From an uncultured Sphingomonadaceae bacterium (lineage in GTDB: Bacteria > Pseudomonadota > Alphaproteobacteria > Sphingomonadales > Sphingomonadaceae), in the NCBI GenBank assembly GCA_937996655.1, contig CALKUK010000014.1, forward strand, positions 248,001 through 312,000: 64,000 bases of DNA, written 5' to 3'. Each line of letters opens with the position of its first letter. Positions within the stretch are counted from its first letter, which is position 1. The notes below the pieces were generated by a model. The model was not told where the DNA came from, searched no databases, and saw nothing but the letters and a program-made list of their open reading frames with translations. The position numbers and the translations under genes were made by a program. Shown piece by piece: positions 53,365 to 62,074 of this stretch.

Positions 53365-54225
53365 CTATTGCCCCCCACGAAACTCCCTCAGATAGTCATT
53401 CCCCGGTGAAAGGATCAGGTTGGTCGATCCTGTCTGCTTGGTCCCGTCAACGCCAAAGGTCGTTTTGTAGGACTGCATCGCCCGGTAGAAATCATAGAAT
53501 TGCGGGTCCTTGCCAAAGGCCGCCGCATAGATTTTTGCAGCTTCAGCATCGGCAGTTGCGCGGATCACCTGCGCCGTTTTCCAGCCTTCTGCGCGCTTGG
53601 TGCCCGCTTCCTGCTGACGGCGTGTACGCATCCGTTCAAACGCGGATTCAAGCGTCGCGCCCTTGGGCAGATCGGCCCGCTTGATGCGGACGTCGATGAC
53701 TTCTGCGCCATATTGCCGCGCCTCACGGTTCAGGCCGTCCTTGATGTTGGCCATCACCTGTCCGCGTTCCGGGCTCAGCAGTGCCGCAAAGGGCTCCTTG
53801 CCGAGTTCGTTGCGCAGCGAGGAACCAAGCAGCGGACGCAGCGCATCGCCCAGCCGTTCTTCGGTCCGCGCTGTCTTGTACATCTTCAGCGGGTCTACAA
53901 TGCGATAGCGGGCAAAGGCATCGACCTGCAGCCGCAGCTGATCGGTCGACAGCACTTCCTGCTCATCCATGTCGATCGACTGGACGCGCTTGTCGAGCCA
54001 CTGGATCTTTTCGGCAAAAGGAATGCGCACGATGATGCCCGCACCCGTCGCGCCGAAATTTTCGCCCGTCTTATAGGCATTGATGATGCGCACCGGCTCC
54101 CCGAAGCGGACGACCACGCCCTGGCGCGTTTCCGGCACGAAGGAGACGGTCGAGCCGATCAGGATGACGACAGCAATGGCGAGAAACGCGAGCGCTGCCG
54201 GATTGCGAAGAAGACGCTCGATCAT
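53365..54225 (-). CDS. hflC: HflC, prohibitin-like membrane protein
   Basis: Forms with HflK a large periplasmic-facing complex that surrounds and restrains the FtsH membrane protease. N-terminal membrane helix (AALAFLAIAVVILIGSTVSFV) then SPFH/PHB domain, including the ERGQVMANIKDGLNREARQYG coiled region. 286 residues. Coupled to hflK by a four-base ATGA overlap. Confidence 0.93.
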   Translation of the reverse strand: MIERLLRNPAALAFLAIAVVILIGSTVSFVPETRQGVVVRFGEPVRIINAYKTGENFGATGAGIIVRIPFAEKIQWLDKRVQSIDMDEQEVLSTDQLRLQVDAFARYRIVDPLKMYKTARTEERLGDALRPLLGSSLRNELGKEPFAALLSPERGQVMANIKDGLNREARQYGAEVIDVRIKRADLPKGATLESAFERMRTRRQQEAGTKRAEGWKTAQVIRATADAEAAKIYAAAFGKDPQFYDFYRAMQSYKTTFGVDGTKQTGSTNLILSPGNDYLREFRGGQ

Positions 54226-55340
54226 CGTGCACCTCCCTGGGTCACCGCAGCAGGGGGTTCAGGGGCCCGTCGTGCTGCATTTGGCAGCGGCAGATAGGGC
54301 ATGACACCGGGGGTTTCGACAATCGTCTTGTCGAGTTTACCCAGCACCTGTTCCATTGTTTCATAATACATGCGGCGGCGGGTGACGCCGGGCGCAAGCT
54401 TATACTGTTCATACACCTTGTCGAACGACTGCGCCTCACCCAGCGCGCGCTGGGTAACCTGCTGCGAATAGGTGTTCGCTTGGTTGATCATGGATTGCGC
54501 TTCCTGTTGCGCGGCCGTCACGTCCTTAAAGGCGTCAATGACTTCGGCCGGCGGGTCGGCGCGCTTGATGGCCACGCCTTCAATGCGCACGCCGGAGCGG
54601 TATTTGGCCAGAATGGCGCGCATACGCTGTTCCACATCGGCTTCGATCTGGCCACGCTTGGCGCCGATGGCGCCAATCAGGTCCACCCGCGAAATCGCGG
54701 CACGCATCGAGCTTTCGGCGACTTCCTTGATGGTTTCCTCAGGGTCAGTCAGCTGGAACTGGAACAATTCCGGGTCCGCGATGGACCAGCGCACCGAATA
54801 ATCGAGATCGATGATGTTCTGGTCACCAGTGAGGATGAAATTCTGGGTGTTGCCGCTGGCCGGGATGTCGATGGTCCGGATTTCCGCGACGTTCAGCTTG
54901 GACACATTTTCAATCGGGTAGGGCAAGGTCAGCCCGATGCCGGAGCCGATCGTACGGGAGTAAGCCCCAAAGGTGGTGACCACGGCGCGCTCTTGCGGGC
55001 CGACGGCATGAAAGCTGGTGAGGAGAATCCAGACGCCAAGGATGATGGCACCGCCCAGACGGATCAATGGCCAAGGCACGCCACCTTCCGGGTTGCCGCC
55101 GCCAAACTGGTCGCGCAGGCGACGCAGCAGCTCATCCAAAGCGGAGGGTCCACGCGGACCACGCGGTTTTCCGCCGCCACCGCCACCGGGGGGCAGGTTC
55201 CAAGGATTACGGGGGCCGCCGCCGCCGTCACCGCCGGAGCTGCCTCCACCTGATTCACCGCCGCCGCGTTTGCCCCATGGGCCCCCCGCGTCGGCAAAAA
55301 GCACGCGTCCGCGCGCGATCCAGCCTGTTTTTCCGCTCAT
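54222..55340 (-). CDS. hflK: HflK, prohibitin-like membrane protein
   Basis: Partner of HflC in the FtsH-regulating complex. The N-terminal part is Gly/Pro-rich and disordered (for example the stretch up to residue 60), then a membrane helix (LIRLGGAIILGVWILLTSF) and the SPFH domain with QERAVVTTFGAYSRT. 372 residues, with Pro-rich end. Divergent from the mrp gene. Confidence 0.93.
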   Translation of the reverse strand: MSGKTGWIARGRVLFADAGGPWGKRGGGESGGGSSGGDGGGGPRNPWNLPPGGGGGGKPRGPRGPSALDELLRRLRDQFGGGNPEGGVPWPLIRLGGAIILGVWILLTSFHAVGPQERAVVTTFGAYSRTIGSGIGLTLPYPIENVSKLNVAEIRTIDIPASGNTQNFILTGDQNIIDLDYSVRWSIADPELFQFQLTDPEETIKEVAESSMRAAISRVDLIGAIGAKRGQIEADVEQRMRAILAKYRSGVRIEGVAIKRADPPAEVIDAFKDVTAAQQEAQSMINQANTYSQQVTQRALGEAQSFDKVYEQYKLAPGVTRRRMYYETMEQVLGKLDKTIVETPGVMPYLPLPNAARRAPEPPAAVTQGGAR

Positions 55341-55411
55341 GTCTCTGCATATAGGGGGCGGATTTCATGAAAAACAGTGGCGCAGATGAATTCTCACCTT
55401 AAATCGCCGAC

Positions 55412-56410
55412 ATGTCCGAAATCGAAACGATCAAACAGGCGCTGGACGCCATCCCCGATCCCGCAGGCAAAGGCGGGTTGATAGCCTCTGGAAGGGCCGC
55501 CGCACCGCGCCTCGCCGATGGGCGTGCAGGCCTGATTCTCGACGTGGCGGGGCTCTCCGTCGCGCAGCGGGATGCCTTGTGCGCGGAGATTGAGGCGCGG
55601 TTGAAACAGATTGCGGGCGTCAAGGAAGTCCGCATCGCCATGACGAGTGAACGGACTCAACGGATGGTGGTGGCCATTGCCAGCGGCAAGGGCGGGGTCG
55701 GCAAATCCACCGTGTCGACCAATTTGGCCATCGCGCTGAAGCGGCTGGGCCTGAAGACCGGGCTCGTCGATGCGGATATTTACGGGCCGTCGCAGCCCCG
55801 GTTGACCGATACCGAAGGCAAACGGCCTGTGGCCGAAGGGCAGAAGCTGGTCGCGGTGGACACACCCTTTGGTGTGCCGCTGCTGTCCATGGGGCATCTC
55901 GTCAAGCCGGGTCAGGCCATTGCCTGGCGCGGGCCGATGGCGGGCAATGCGCTGGGCCAGCTGATCGATGCGGAATGGGGCGACGCCAATGTCCTCATCG
56001 CCGATATGCCCCCGGGCACGGGTGATGTGCAGTTGTCCATGGTGCAAAAGCATAAGCCCATTGGCGCTGTGATTGTCTCCACACCGCAGGACCTCGCTTT
56101 GATCGACGCGACACGCGCGATTGACCTGTTCCGCACTTCGGACGTGCCGATCATCGGCATCATCGAAAATATGTCGGGCTATGCCTGCCCGCATTGTGGA
56201 GAGATTTCTGATCCCTTTGGCAGCGGCGGCGCCGAAGCGGCAGCTAAGGAATTGGGCGTCCCCTTCCTCGGGCGCATTCCGCTCGCGATGGACATTCGGG
56301 CTGCGTCTGATGCGGGCCAACCGCCCGCCGCTGGGAACGGACCGCATGCCGGTGCGTTTATGTCGATTGCGGAGCAACTTGCTGCATGGATCCGCTCGCA
56401 CGGAGGATAA
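55412..56410 (+). CDS. Mrp/ApbC family Fe-S carrier ATPase
   Basis: P-loop NTPase that carries Fe-S clusters to targets. Deviant Walker A SGKGGVGKST is at 91-100, and the carrier cysteines C259 and C262 form YACPHCGE. N-terminal MIP18-like domain (residues 1-75) is present; ADMPPGTGD is the switch motif. 332 residues. Followed by the CoA-binding gene two bases later. Fe-S relation to the desulfurase cluster is by function only. Confidence 0.92.
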   Translation: MSEIETIKQALDAIPDPAGKGGLIASGRAAAPRLADGRAGLILDVAGLSVAQRDALCAEIEARLKQIAGVKEVRIAMTSERTQRMVVAIASGKGGVGKSTVSTNLAIALKRLGLKTGLVDADIYGPSQPRLTDTEGKRPVAEGQKLVAVDTPFGVPLLSMGHLVKPGQAIAWRGPMAGNALGQLIDAEWGDANVLIADMPPGTGDVQLSMVQKHKPIGAVIVSTPQDLALIDATRAIDLFRTSDVPIIGIIENMSGYACPHCGEISDPFGSGGAEAAAKELGVPFLGRIPLAMDIRAASDAGQPPAAGNGPHAGAFMSIAEQLAAWIRSHGG

Positions 56411-56411
56411 G

Positions 56412-56837
56412 ATGGCGCTGACCCGTAACGAAGATCTGGCCGCACTGCTTTCGTCGGTCCGGTCCATCGCTGTTGTCGGCGCGTCGAACACGCCGGAGCG
56501 GGCGAGCTTCAGTGTCATGAAATTTCTGATCGACCATGGCTATACCGTCATCCCGATCAACCCCGGGCTTGCGGGGCAGAGCATTCACGGGGTGGAGGTG
56601 AAGGCCAGTCTCGCCGAGGCGGGGCCGGTTGATATGGTCGATATCTTCCGAAACTCGGTCGCCGCCGGTGCCGTTGTGGATGAGGCGATTGCGGCGGGGG
56701 CCAAGGCTGTCTGGATGCAATTGGGCGTCGTCAATGAAGAGGCGGCGGCCCGGGCAGAGGCCGCGGGCTTGAAGGTGGTGATGGATCATTGCCCGAAGAT
56801 TGAGATCGCGCGGCTGGGGTTAGAGAAGCTTAAATAA
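56412..56837 (+). CDS. CoA-binding domain protein (YccU-like)
   Basis: 141-residue Rossmann-fold protein. The segment IAVVGASNTPERASFSVMKF and VIPINPGLAG, then AVWMQLGVVNEEAA and VMDHCPKIE are the typical CoA-binding family set. ATG with GGAGG four bases ahead, two bases after mrp, so cotranscribed. Biochemical role is unknown; the family is found with many metabolic enzymes. Confidence 0.87.
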   Translation: MALTRNEDLAALLSSVRSIAVVGASNTPERASFSVMKFLIDHGYTVIPINPGLAGQSIHGVEVKASLAEAGPVDMVDIFRNSVAAGAVVDEAIAAGAKAVWMQLGVVNEEAAARAEAAGLKVVMDHCPKIEIARLGLEKLK

Positions 56838-56841
56838 TTTT

Positions 56842-56912
56842 GGTCATGCCCGCGCAGGCTGGCATCTTGGGCGCCCGAGCCGTGATACCCCAGACTTCGC
56901 TGGGGTGACGTT
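56842..56912. repeat. Double-palindrome intergenic repeat
   Basis: Degenerate GTCATGCCCGCGCAGGCTGG-type half (about 56842-56866) and a clean CCCCAGACTTCGCTGGGG palindrome (56888-56905) with TGACG after it, between convergent gene ends. Confidence 0.72.
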
Positions 56913-56925
56913 GAAGTTGACGGGC

Positions 56926-57705
56926 TCACCGCACCGAATATTGGCGTGCCCGTTCTTCCAGCCGGGCGACGGCGACGGGGTGGAGCGGCGTTCCTGTGGC
57001 CAGCACACCGAATGCTTCGCCCTTGGTCGAGTTGAACCGTAGCGGACGGCCATGGGCGTCCGTCACTTTGCCACCGGCTTCTTCAGCGATGAGCGCGGCG
57101 GCAGCGATATCCCATTCATGGCCCCAGCGCAGGGCGGCGACCAGATCAGCCTCATCGGCGGCGACCATGGCGATGCGCAGCGCGATGGAGTTTGGTTTGT
57201 AGACGGTGACCAGATCCATATCGGCCTTGGGCAGAAGGTCGGCCGGCACGCGCGCGCCGGACAGGTCGGTGCGGGTGCTCGCTGTTAGCGGCAAGCCATT
57301 GCGGACAGCCCCTTTGCCGCGGGCCGCACGCCAATGCTCGTCCCGTGCGGGAGCGTCGAGCACGGCCAATGTCGCCCGCCCGCCTTCGACCAACGCGATT
57401 GAGACGGCCCAGCCGTCGCGGCCCCGCACATAATCGCGGGTCCCGTCAATCGGGTCGACCACCCAGACGCGCGGCCGCATCAGCCGTTCGGCATTGTCGG
57501 CCGTTTCTTCCGACAGCCATCCTGCATCCGGGTCCAGCCGCTTCAGTTCATCTTTCAGGAACCGGTCCACCGCCAGATCAACTTCAGACACGGGATTGCC
57601 GGGGGACTTTTCCCATTGCTCAAACGCGCCGCGATAGCTTTTGAGCGCAAGCGCGCCGGCTTCGCGGGCAATCTCGCTCAAGGCGTCAAGGCGGGGATCA
57701 GTCAC
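56926..57705 (-). CDS. Inositol-monophosphatase family phosphatase
   Basis: Mg-dependent phosphatase of 259 residues. Metal-site residues are E66-E67 (LSEET) and D84-x2-D87 (VVDPIDGTRD), plus D in HEWDIAAAALIAEEAGG. It could be histidinol phosphatase, CysQ-like or SuhB-like; the motifs do not separate them. It overlaps the tldE stop by eight bases. Confidence 0.85.
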   Translation of the reverse strand: MTDPRLDALSEIAREAGALALKSYRGAFEQWEKSPGNPVSEVDLAVDRFLKDELKRLDPDAGWLSEETADNAERLMRPRVWVVDPIDGTRDYVRGRDGWAVSIALVEGGRATLAVLDAPARDEHWRAARGKGAVRNGLPLTASTRTDLSGARVPADLLPKADMDLVTVYKPNSIALRIAMVAADEADLVAALRWGHEWDIAAAALIAEEAGGKVTDAHGRPLRFNSTKGEAFGVLATGTPLHPVAVARLEERARQYSVR

Positions 57706-59044
57706 CGGCGAGGGTCATGCCTTTCAACCGCAGCGTCGGCGCATTGGTGCCGTGCCGGAAGTCGAGATCATTTGCGGGGGTGAGGGTGCGGAACATCTCT
57801 TTGAGATTCCCGGCAATCGTAACCTCGGCAACAGCGCCTTCAATCTGGCCATTGCGGATGACAAAGCCAGAGGCGCCGCGGCTGTAATCGCCGGTCAGTC
57901 CATTCACGCCGTGGCCGATCAGGTCGGTCACGTAAAAGCCTTCCTTGATGTCCGCCATCAGATCAGCTGGGGAGACACTTCCCGCTTCCATATGCAGGTT
58001 GGTCGCGCCTGCCCCCGGCGGTCCGCTGACGCCGCGTGAGGCATGGCCGGTGGGCTGCAGACCAAGCTGACGGGCCGAGGCGGAATCGAGCAGCCAGGTC
58101 GTCAGGCGGCCCTTTTCAATGATCGCACGTCTTTGGGTTGGTAAACCCTCTCCATCGAACGGCTTGGACCGAAGGCCACGCAGCCGGTGCGGATCATCCA
58201 CAATCGTGATGCCGGGGCCGAACACGTCTGTTTCCAGCGCGTCGAGCAGGAAACTCGTCTTGCGGGCAATCGCGCTGCCCGTGATCGCGCCGATCAGATG
58301 GCCGATGATGCTCCCGGCCACACGCGGATCAAACAGGACCGGCATCGGCCCGCTTTTGAGGCGGACAGGATTGAGCCGGGCAACAGCGCGCTCACCCGCC
58401 TCTCTCCCAATCGTCGCGGCATCGTCGAGGTCGGCCAGATGGCGCGTCGAATGCCAGCTATAATCGCGCTGCATGTCGGAGCCTTCGCCTGCGAGCACGC
58501 TGGCCGAGACGCCGTGGCTGGACCCGGAATAGCTACCGGCAAAACCGCCGCTTGTGGCAAGGCCAACCAGAGCCCGACCGGCGCTGGCGGAACCACCTTC
58601 GCTGTTGGTCACACCGGCGACAGCGCGCGCGGCGTCCTCTGCGCGGGTCGCGCGGTCCCGAAGGTCCTGCGGCGATACTTCTCCGCCATCGTCGATATCG
58701 AAATTGGCAGGCACACCCGTCATCAGCCGGTCTTGCGGCGCGAGGCCTGCATAGGCGTCTTCAGGCGCTTGACCGGCCATGGCGACGGCGCGTTCCGCCA
58801 GCTTTTCCATGGCGTCGACCGACAGATCCGACGATGAGGCGCTGGCCGACTGCTGGCCGACAAAGACGCGCAGGCCAATTTCCTCGCCTTCGGACCGCTG
58901 AACATCTTCCAGCGTACCCAGCCGCACCTGCACGCCGGTGGAGGCATCGGCCACATAGATGGCATCGGCGGCATCCGCGCCCGCTTTCAACGCACGGGCA
59001 ACAAGGTCGGCAGCGCGGTCGCGCGCTTGATCAATGGTCAGCAT
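57698..59044 (-). CDS. tldE: TldE (PmbA), partner of TldD
   Basis: 448-residue member of the U62 peptidase group without the zinc motif, the non-catalytic partner. Marks: GVQVRLGTLEDVQRSEGEE (residues 34-52), VLFDPRVAGSIIGHLIGAITG, LDALETDVFG and the C-terminal GVNGLTGDYSRGASGFVIRNG. Its HExxxH partner tldD is at 40470, 16 kb away; both are present so the complex can form. Overlaps the phosphatase gene. Confidence 0.92.
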   Translation of the reverse strand: MLTIDQARDRAADLVARALKAGADAADAIYVADASTGVQVRLGTLEDVQRSEGEEIGLRVFVGQQSASASSSDLSVDAMEKLAERAVAMAGQAPEDAYAGLAPQDRLMTGVPANFDIDDGGEVSPQDLRDRATRAEDAARAVAGVTNSEGGSASAGRALVGLATSGGFAGSYSGSSHGVSASVLAGEGSDMQRDYSWHSTRHLADLDDAATIGREAGERAVARLNPVRLKSGPMPVLFDPRVAGSIIGHLIGAITGSAIARKTSFLLDALETDVFGPGITIVDDPHRLRGLRSKPFDGEGLPTQRRAIIEKGRLTTWLLDSASARQLGLQPTGHASRGVSGPPGAGATNLHMEAGSVSPADLMADIKEGFYVTDLIGHGVNGLTGDYSRGASGFVIRNGQIEGAVAEVTIAGNLKEMFRTLTPANDLDFRHGTNAPTLRLKGMTLAGD

Positions 59045-59075
59045 CCGCCCCGCTTAGGCGTTTGGCCGCAAAGGC

Positions 59076-60011
59076 TCAAGCCGAAGCGCCGACCGTGATC
59101 ATCGCCAGCGCCACGAGCAGACCGGCAAAGCGGTTGGAGCGGAACTTAGCGAGCGCATCTGCGCCATCATCGGGCCGGAGCGATGCCACCTGCCAGACGA
59201 AGTGGAGTGCAGCGGGCAGCAATGCCGCCAGCGCCAGCATCTGCGGACGGACCTGCCAGATGGCCGCGCCCCAAAGCAGCAATGCCAGCGCGTAGAACAT
59301 CGTAACGCCAAGTTTGACGCTGCCGCCCAGCGCCCGGGCGGATGAGCGGATGCCGATCAGCGCGTCATCCTCGCGGTCCTGCAAGGCGTAGATCGTGTCA
59401 TAGCCGATCACCCAGAAAATCGATCCGGCATAAACGAGCAGCATGGGCAAGGCGGCGTCCGCCACCGCCATCCAGCCGACCAGAGCGCCCCAGGAAAAGA
59501 CGAGGCCAAGCCAAGCCTGCGGCCACCAGGTGATGCGCTTCATAAAGGGATAGGCGGCAACCGGCGCGAGACTGGCCAGCGCCACCAGCTCCGCTGTCCA
59601 GCGAAACTGGAGCAGCGCGACCAGTCCGATCAGCGAAAGCGACACGAGCCAAGCCCATGCCTGTTTGACGCTCACCGCACCACTCGCCACCGGACGGTTG
59701 CGGGTGCGTTCCACTTGCGCGTCCAGATCCCGGTCGACAATGTCGTTATAGACGCATCCCGCGCCGCGCATCGCAATGGCGCCGAGCAGCATCCATAACG
59801 CCAGATCCCAGCGCTGTGGCAGGCCACCGGCAAGGCCGAGCCCATAAATGCAGGGCCAAAAAAGCAGCCACCAGCCGATCGGCCGGTCGAGCCTTGCCAG
59901 TGAGGCATAGGGTCGGGCGGCGGGAGGCAGGATCCGCATCAGGCCGGTCAGCTCGATATCGGGCACCGCAAAGGTCTCAGATGTCGAGGTTTCATTTCGC
60001 CGCGCGTTCAT
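59076..60011 (-). CDS. ubiA: 4-hydroxybenzoate polyprenyltransferase
   Basis: Membrane prenyltransferase of ubiquinone biosynthesis. The first Asp-rich motif ND-x2-DRDLD is at 89-97 (CVYNDIVDRDLD), the second is YDTIYALQDREDD; eight or nine hydrophobic segments are present. A reasonable start is MNARRNETS (311 residues). The ATG faces the rsmE start with only about 13 bases between them, or overlapping if rsmE starts at 60010. Confidence 0.92.
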   Translation of the reverse strand: MNARRNETSTSETFAVPDIELTGLMRILPPAARPYASLARLDRPIGWWLLFWPCIYGLGLAGGLPQRWDLALWMLLGAIAMRGAGCVYNDIVDRDLDAQVERTRNRPVASGAVSVKQAWAWLVSLSLIGLVALLQFRWTAELVALASLAPVAAYPFMKRITWWPQAWLGLVFSWGALVGWMAVADAALPMLLVYAGSIFWVIGYDTIYALQDREDDALIGIRSSARALGGSVKLGVTMFYALALLLWGAAIWQVRPQMLALAALLPAALHFVWQVASLRPDDGADALAKFRSNRFAGLLVALAMITVGASA

Positions 60012-60024
60012 GCTAATCGCTCTT

Positions 60025-60765
60025 ATGCCCGCAACACCGGCCTGGCCACCCCAATCCACACCGCGCCTCTTCGTTGAGGCGCCCCTTTCCGATGGCGCGG
60101 ACGTCCGCATTGACGGCGGACAGGCCCATTATCTGATCAACGTCATGCGCCTGAAGGATGGCGCGCCCGTAAAGCTGTTCGATGATCAGACAGGTGAATG
60201 GCTGGCCGAAGTGGCCGCGACGGGCAAGCGCGACATCGTGCTACGCGTTGTCGCGCAGTTGCGGCCGCGCGAGGAGGTGCCCGATCTTTGGCTGCTGGCG
60301 GCGCCGGTCAAAAAAGCGCGGCTCGACATGGTCGTAGAGAAGGCGTGTGAACTGGGTGTGGCCCTGTACCGCCCCGTCATCACGCGGCGGACGATTGTGG
60401 AGCGGCTCAACATGGACCGCCTGCACGCGACGATGGTGGAGGCGGCCGAACAATGTGGTCGCACGGCGCTTCCGCGTATTGAAGAGGCTGTGAAGCTGCC
60501 TGCTTTGTTGCGCGATTGGCCAGCGGACCGCGCGCTCTTTTTCGCGGATGAAGAAGGCGGCGTGCCTTTTGCAGACGCTGTTCGGCCGGGTCCTGCTGCG
60601 ATCCTTGTGGGGCCGGAAGGTGGCTTTGATGCCGATGAGCGCGCCGCCATCAAGGCGCTGCCGCAGGCTGTCGGCGTGTCACTCGGCCCCCGTATCCTGC
60701 GCGCCGAGACAGCGGCGATTGCGGCGCTGTCTGTGTGGATGGCCAAGGCCGGGGATTGGAGCTAG
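60025..60765 (+). CDS. rsmE: 16S rRNA (uracil1498-N3)-methyltransferase RsmE
   Basis: SPOUT methyltransferase modifying U1498. The PUA-like N-terminus ends near residue 70, and the knot motifs are LLAAPVKKARLDMVVEKACELG, then LVGPEGGFDADERAA and LGPRILRAETAAIAAL. 246 residues from MPATPAW; an upstream ATG at 60010 would overlap the ubiA start codon. The gene is divergent from ubiA. Confidence 0.93.
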   Translation: MPATPAWPPQSTPRLFVEAPLSDGADVRIDGGQAHYLINVMRLKDGAPVKLFDDQTGEWLAEVAATGKRDIVLRVVAQLRPREEVPDLWLLAAPVKKARLDMVVEKACELGVALYRPVITRRTIVERLNMDRLHATMVEAAEQCGRTALPRIEEAVKLPALLRDWPADRALFFADEEGGVPFADAVRPGPAAILVGPEGGFDADERAAIKALPQAVGVSLGPRILRAETAAIAALSVWMAKAGDWS

Positions 60766-60769
60766 CCCC

Positions 60770-60864
60770 CCACTCGCCCTGAGCCTGTCGAAGGGCCGTC
60801 CTTTTTCTTTGTCAGCGATAGTGAACAGAAAGGGCAGGGCTTCGACAAGCTCAGCCCAAACGGT
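60770..60864. repeat. Inverted repeat, CTTCGACA family, copy 3
   Basis: GCCCTGAGCCTGTCGAAGGG (from about 60777) and GCTTCGACAAGCTCAGCCC (around 60840-60858) face each other over about 45 bases, in the opposite arm order to the GIY-YIG copies. Lies between convergent rsmE and the DUF2855 gene. Confidence 0.83.
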
Positions 60865-60869
60865 GTTGT

Positions 60870-61943
60870 TTACGGCCTTACAACAACCCCCGTATCGGGG
60901 TTTTGCTGGCCCGACAGCGTGGCCTGAAACACTTCGGCCGCCGCCGCCAGCCCGTCACGATGCTCGACTTTCATGAAGCCCTTGGCCGATGCGACAAAGC
61001 TCGCCCAAGCGCCGCCGACCGCTCTGGCAAAGCCTGCGGGGCTGAGCGCTTTGATGGTCTCCAACGCTTCGGTGGGCGCAAAGAAGAGGACCGGCTGTGG
61101 CCCCGGTAGCGGTGCCTCTCCCGCACCCTGTGCGCCGACATGGGTGGCGCCCACCGTGCTCGAATATTTGAGATGGTCACCCATAGCCGTATGCACGGCG
61201 TGGATCAGCTTAGCATTGCCGGCGAAGTCCACAAAGACGGCTGCCCCGGGCGCACTCGCGGCGACGTCCTCATACGCGACAACCTCATCGTACAGGCCAG
61301 ACGCCTTTACGAAGGCGACATTGCCGGAGGAGGTGAGGCCGATCCGGCGGACAGCGGGGGAGGCCAGCTTTGCACAATGGGCAAGCGCCATAGCAGTCTT
61401 GGACGATGCGCTCGTCATGATCAGCGCGTCGGCGCCGAACCAGTCATTGCGGCGGTAGAAATCCTCGATGAGGAAGCCCGTTTTGAACAATGGGCCGAAG
61501 ATCATGCGGGCATCTTCATTGGCCGGATCATGCTCTGGGTCGGCGGCAAGGCGGCTATATTGGTTGTAGAACATGCTCATTGGCTGACGGTGGGCCGCGC
61601 TGTCGGTGAAGCCGCCTGCCGAGATGTTGGCGGGTATCACATCCAGATGCGTGCCCATGGGAAGGTAGCCGTACACACGTTCGCCCACCGCAATGTCCGG
61701 GCAGTTGGACGCTTCGACCCGCGCATGGCCCCACATCGGGACAATGCCCCAGCCCTCAGGCGCGGGGAAGAAGTTCCAATATTGGAACATGTCCCCCATC
61801 ACCGCATAAGTCACGTTGTTGGCGGTCACGGCAAAGCTTTCGACCTTCAGGCGGACAGCACCTTCGGCCAAAGGCAGCAGGTCTGTGTCTGTGACGTTCA
61901 TCGTGGTCAGCGCGTCGCGCTTTGCCCAAACTGCCTGTGTCAT
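60870..61943 (-). CDS. DUF2855-family protein, oxidoreductase-like
   Basis: 357-residue protein from MTQAVWAKRDALT. Features are KVESFAVTANNVTYAVMGD, a segment resembling the GroES-like part of zinc-free MDR dehydrogenases, and LIMTSASSKTAMALAHCAK with SSGNVAFVKASGLYDEVVAYED, a Rossmann-like portion. The family has no characterised member I can name, and no metal site is obvious. Divergent from the XRE gene at 62075. Confidence 0.8.
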   Translation of the reverse strand: MTQAVWAKRDALTTMNVTDTDLLPLAEGAVRLKVESFAVTANNVTYAVMGDMFQYWNFFPAPEGWGIVPMWGHARVEASNCPDIAVGERVYGYLPMGTHLDVIPANISAGGFTDSAAHRQPMSMFYNQYSRLAADPEHDPANEDARMIFGPLFKTGFLIEDFYRRNDWFGADALIMTSASSKTAMALAHCAKLASPAVRRIGLTSSGNVAFVKASGLYDEVVAYEDVAASAPGAAVFVDFAGNAKLIHAVHTAMGDHLKYSSTVGATHVGAQGAGEAPLPGPQPVLFFAPTEALETIKALSPAGFARAVGGAWASFVASAKGFMKVEHRDGLAAAAEVFQATLSGQQNPDTGVVVRP

Positions 61944-62047
61944 GCGCACTCTCCTGCTCGGTTCCGTTTGCGCCACGCTAGACAGCCGTTACCGCCAAGG
62001 CAATATCATAGGCCCTTGCCGACATGGCGAAAGATGGGGTAGAAGAT

Positions 62048-62062
62048 TAACCAATACGGTTA
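62048..62062 (+). promoter_or_regulatory. Palindrome in the XRE/DUF2855 divergent region
   Basis: TAACC-AATAC-GGTTA, twelve bases before the XRE ATG. A fitting place and size for the regulator's own operator; no functional proof. Confidence 0.4.
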
Positions 62063-62074
62063 TTGAGGGTTGTC

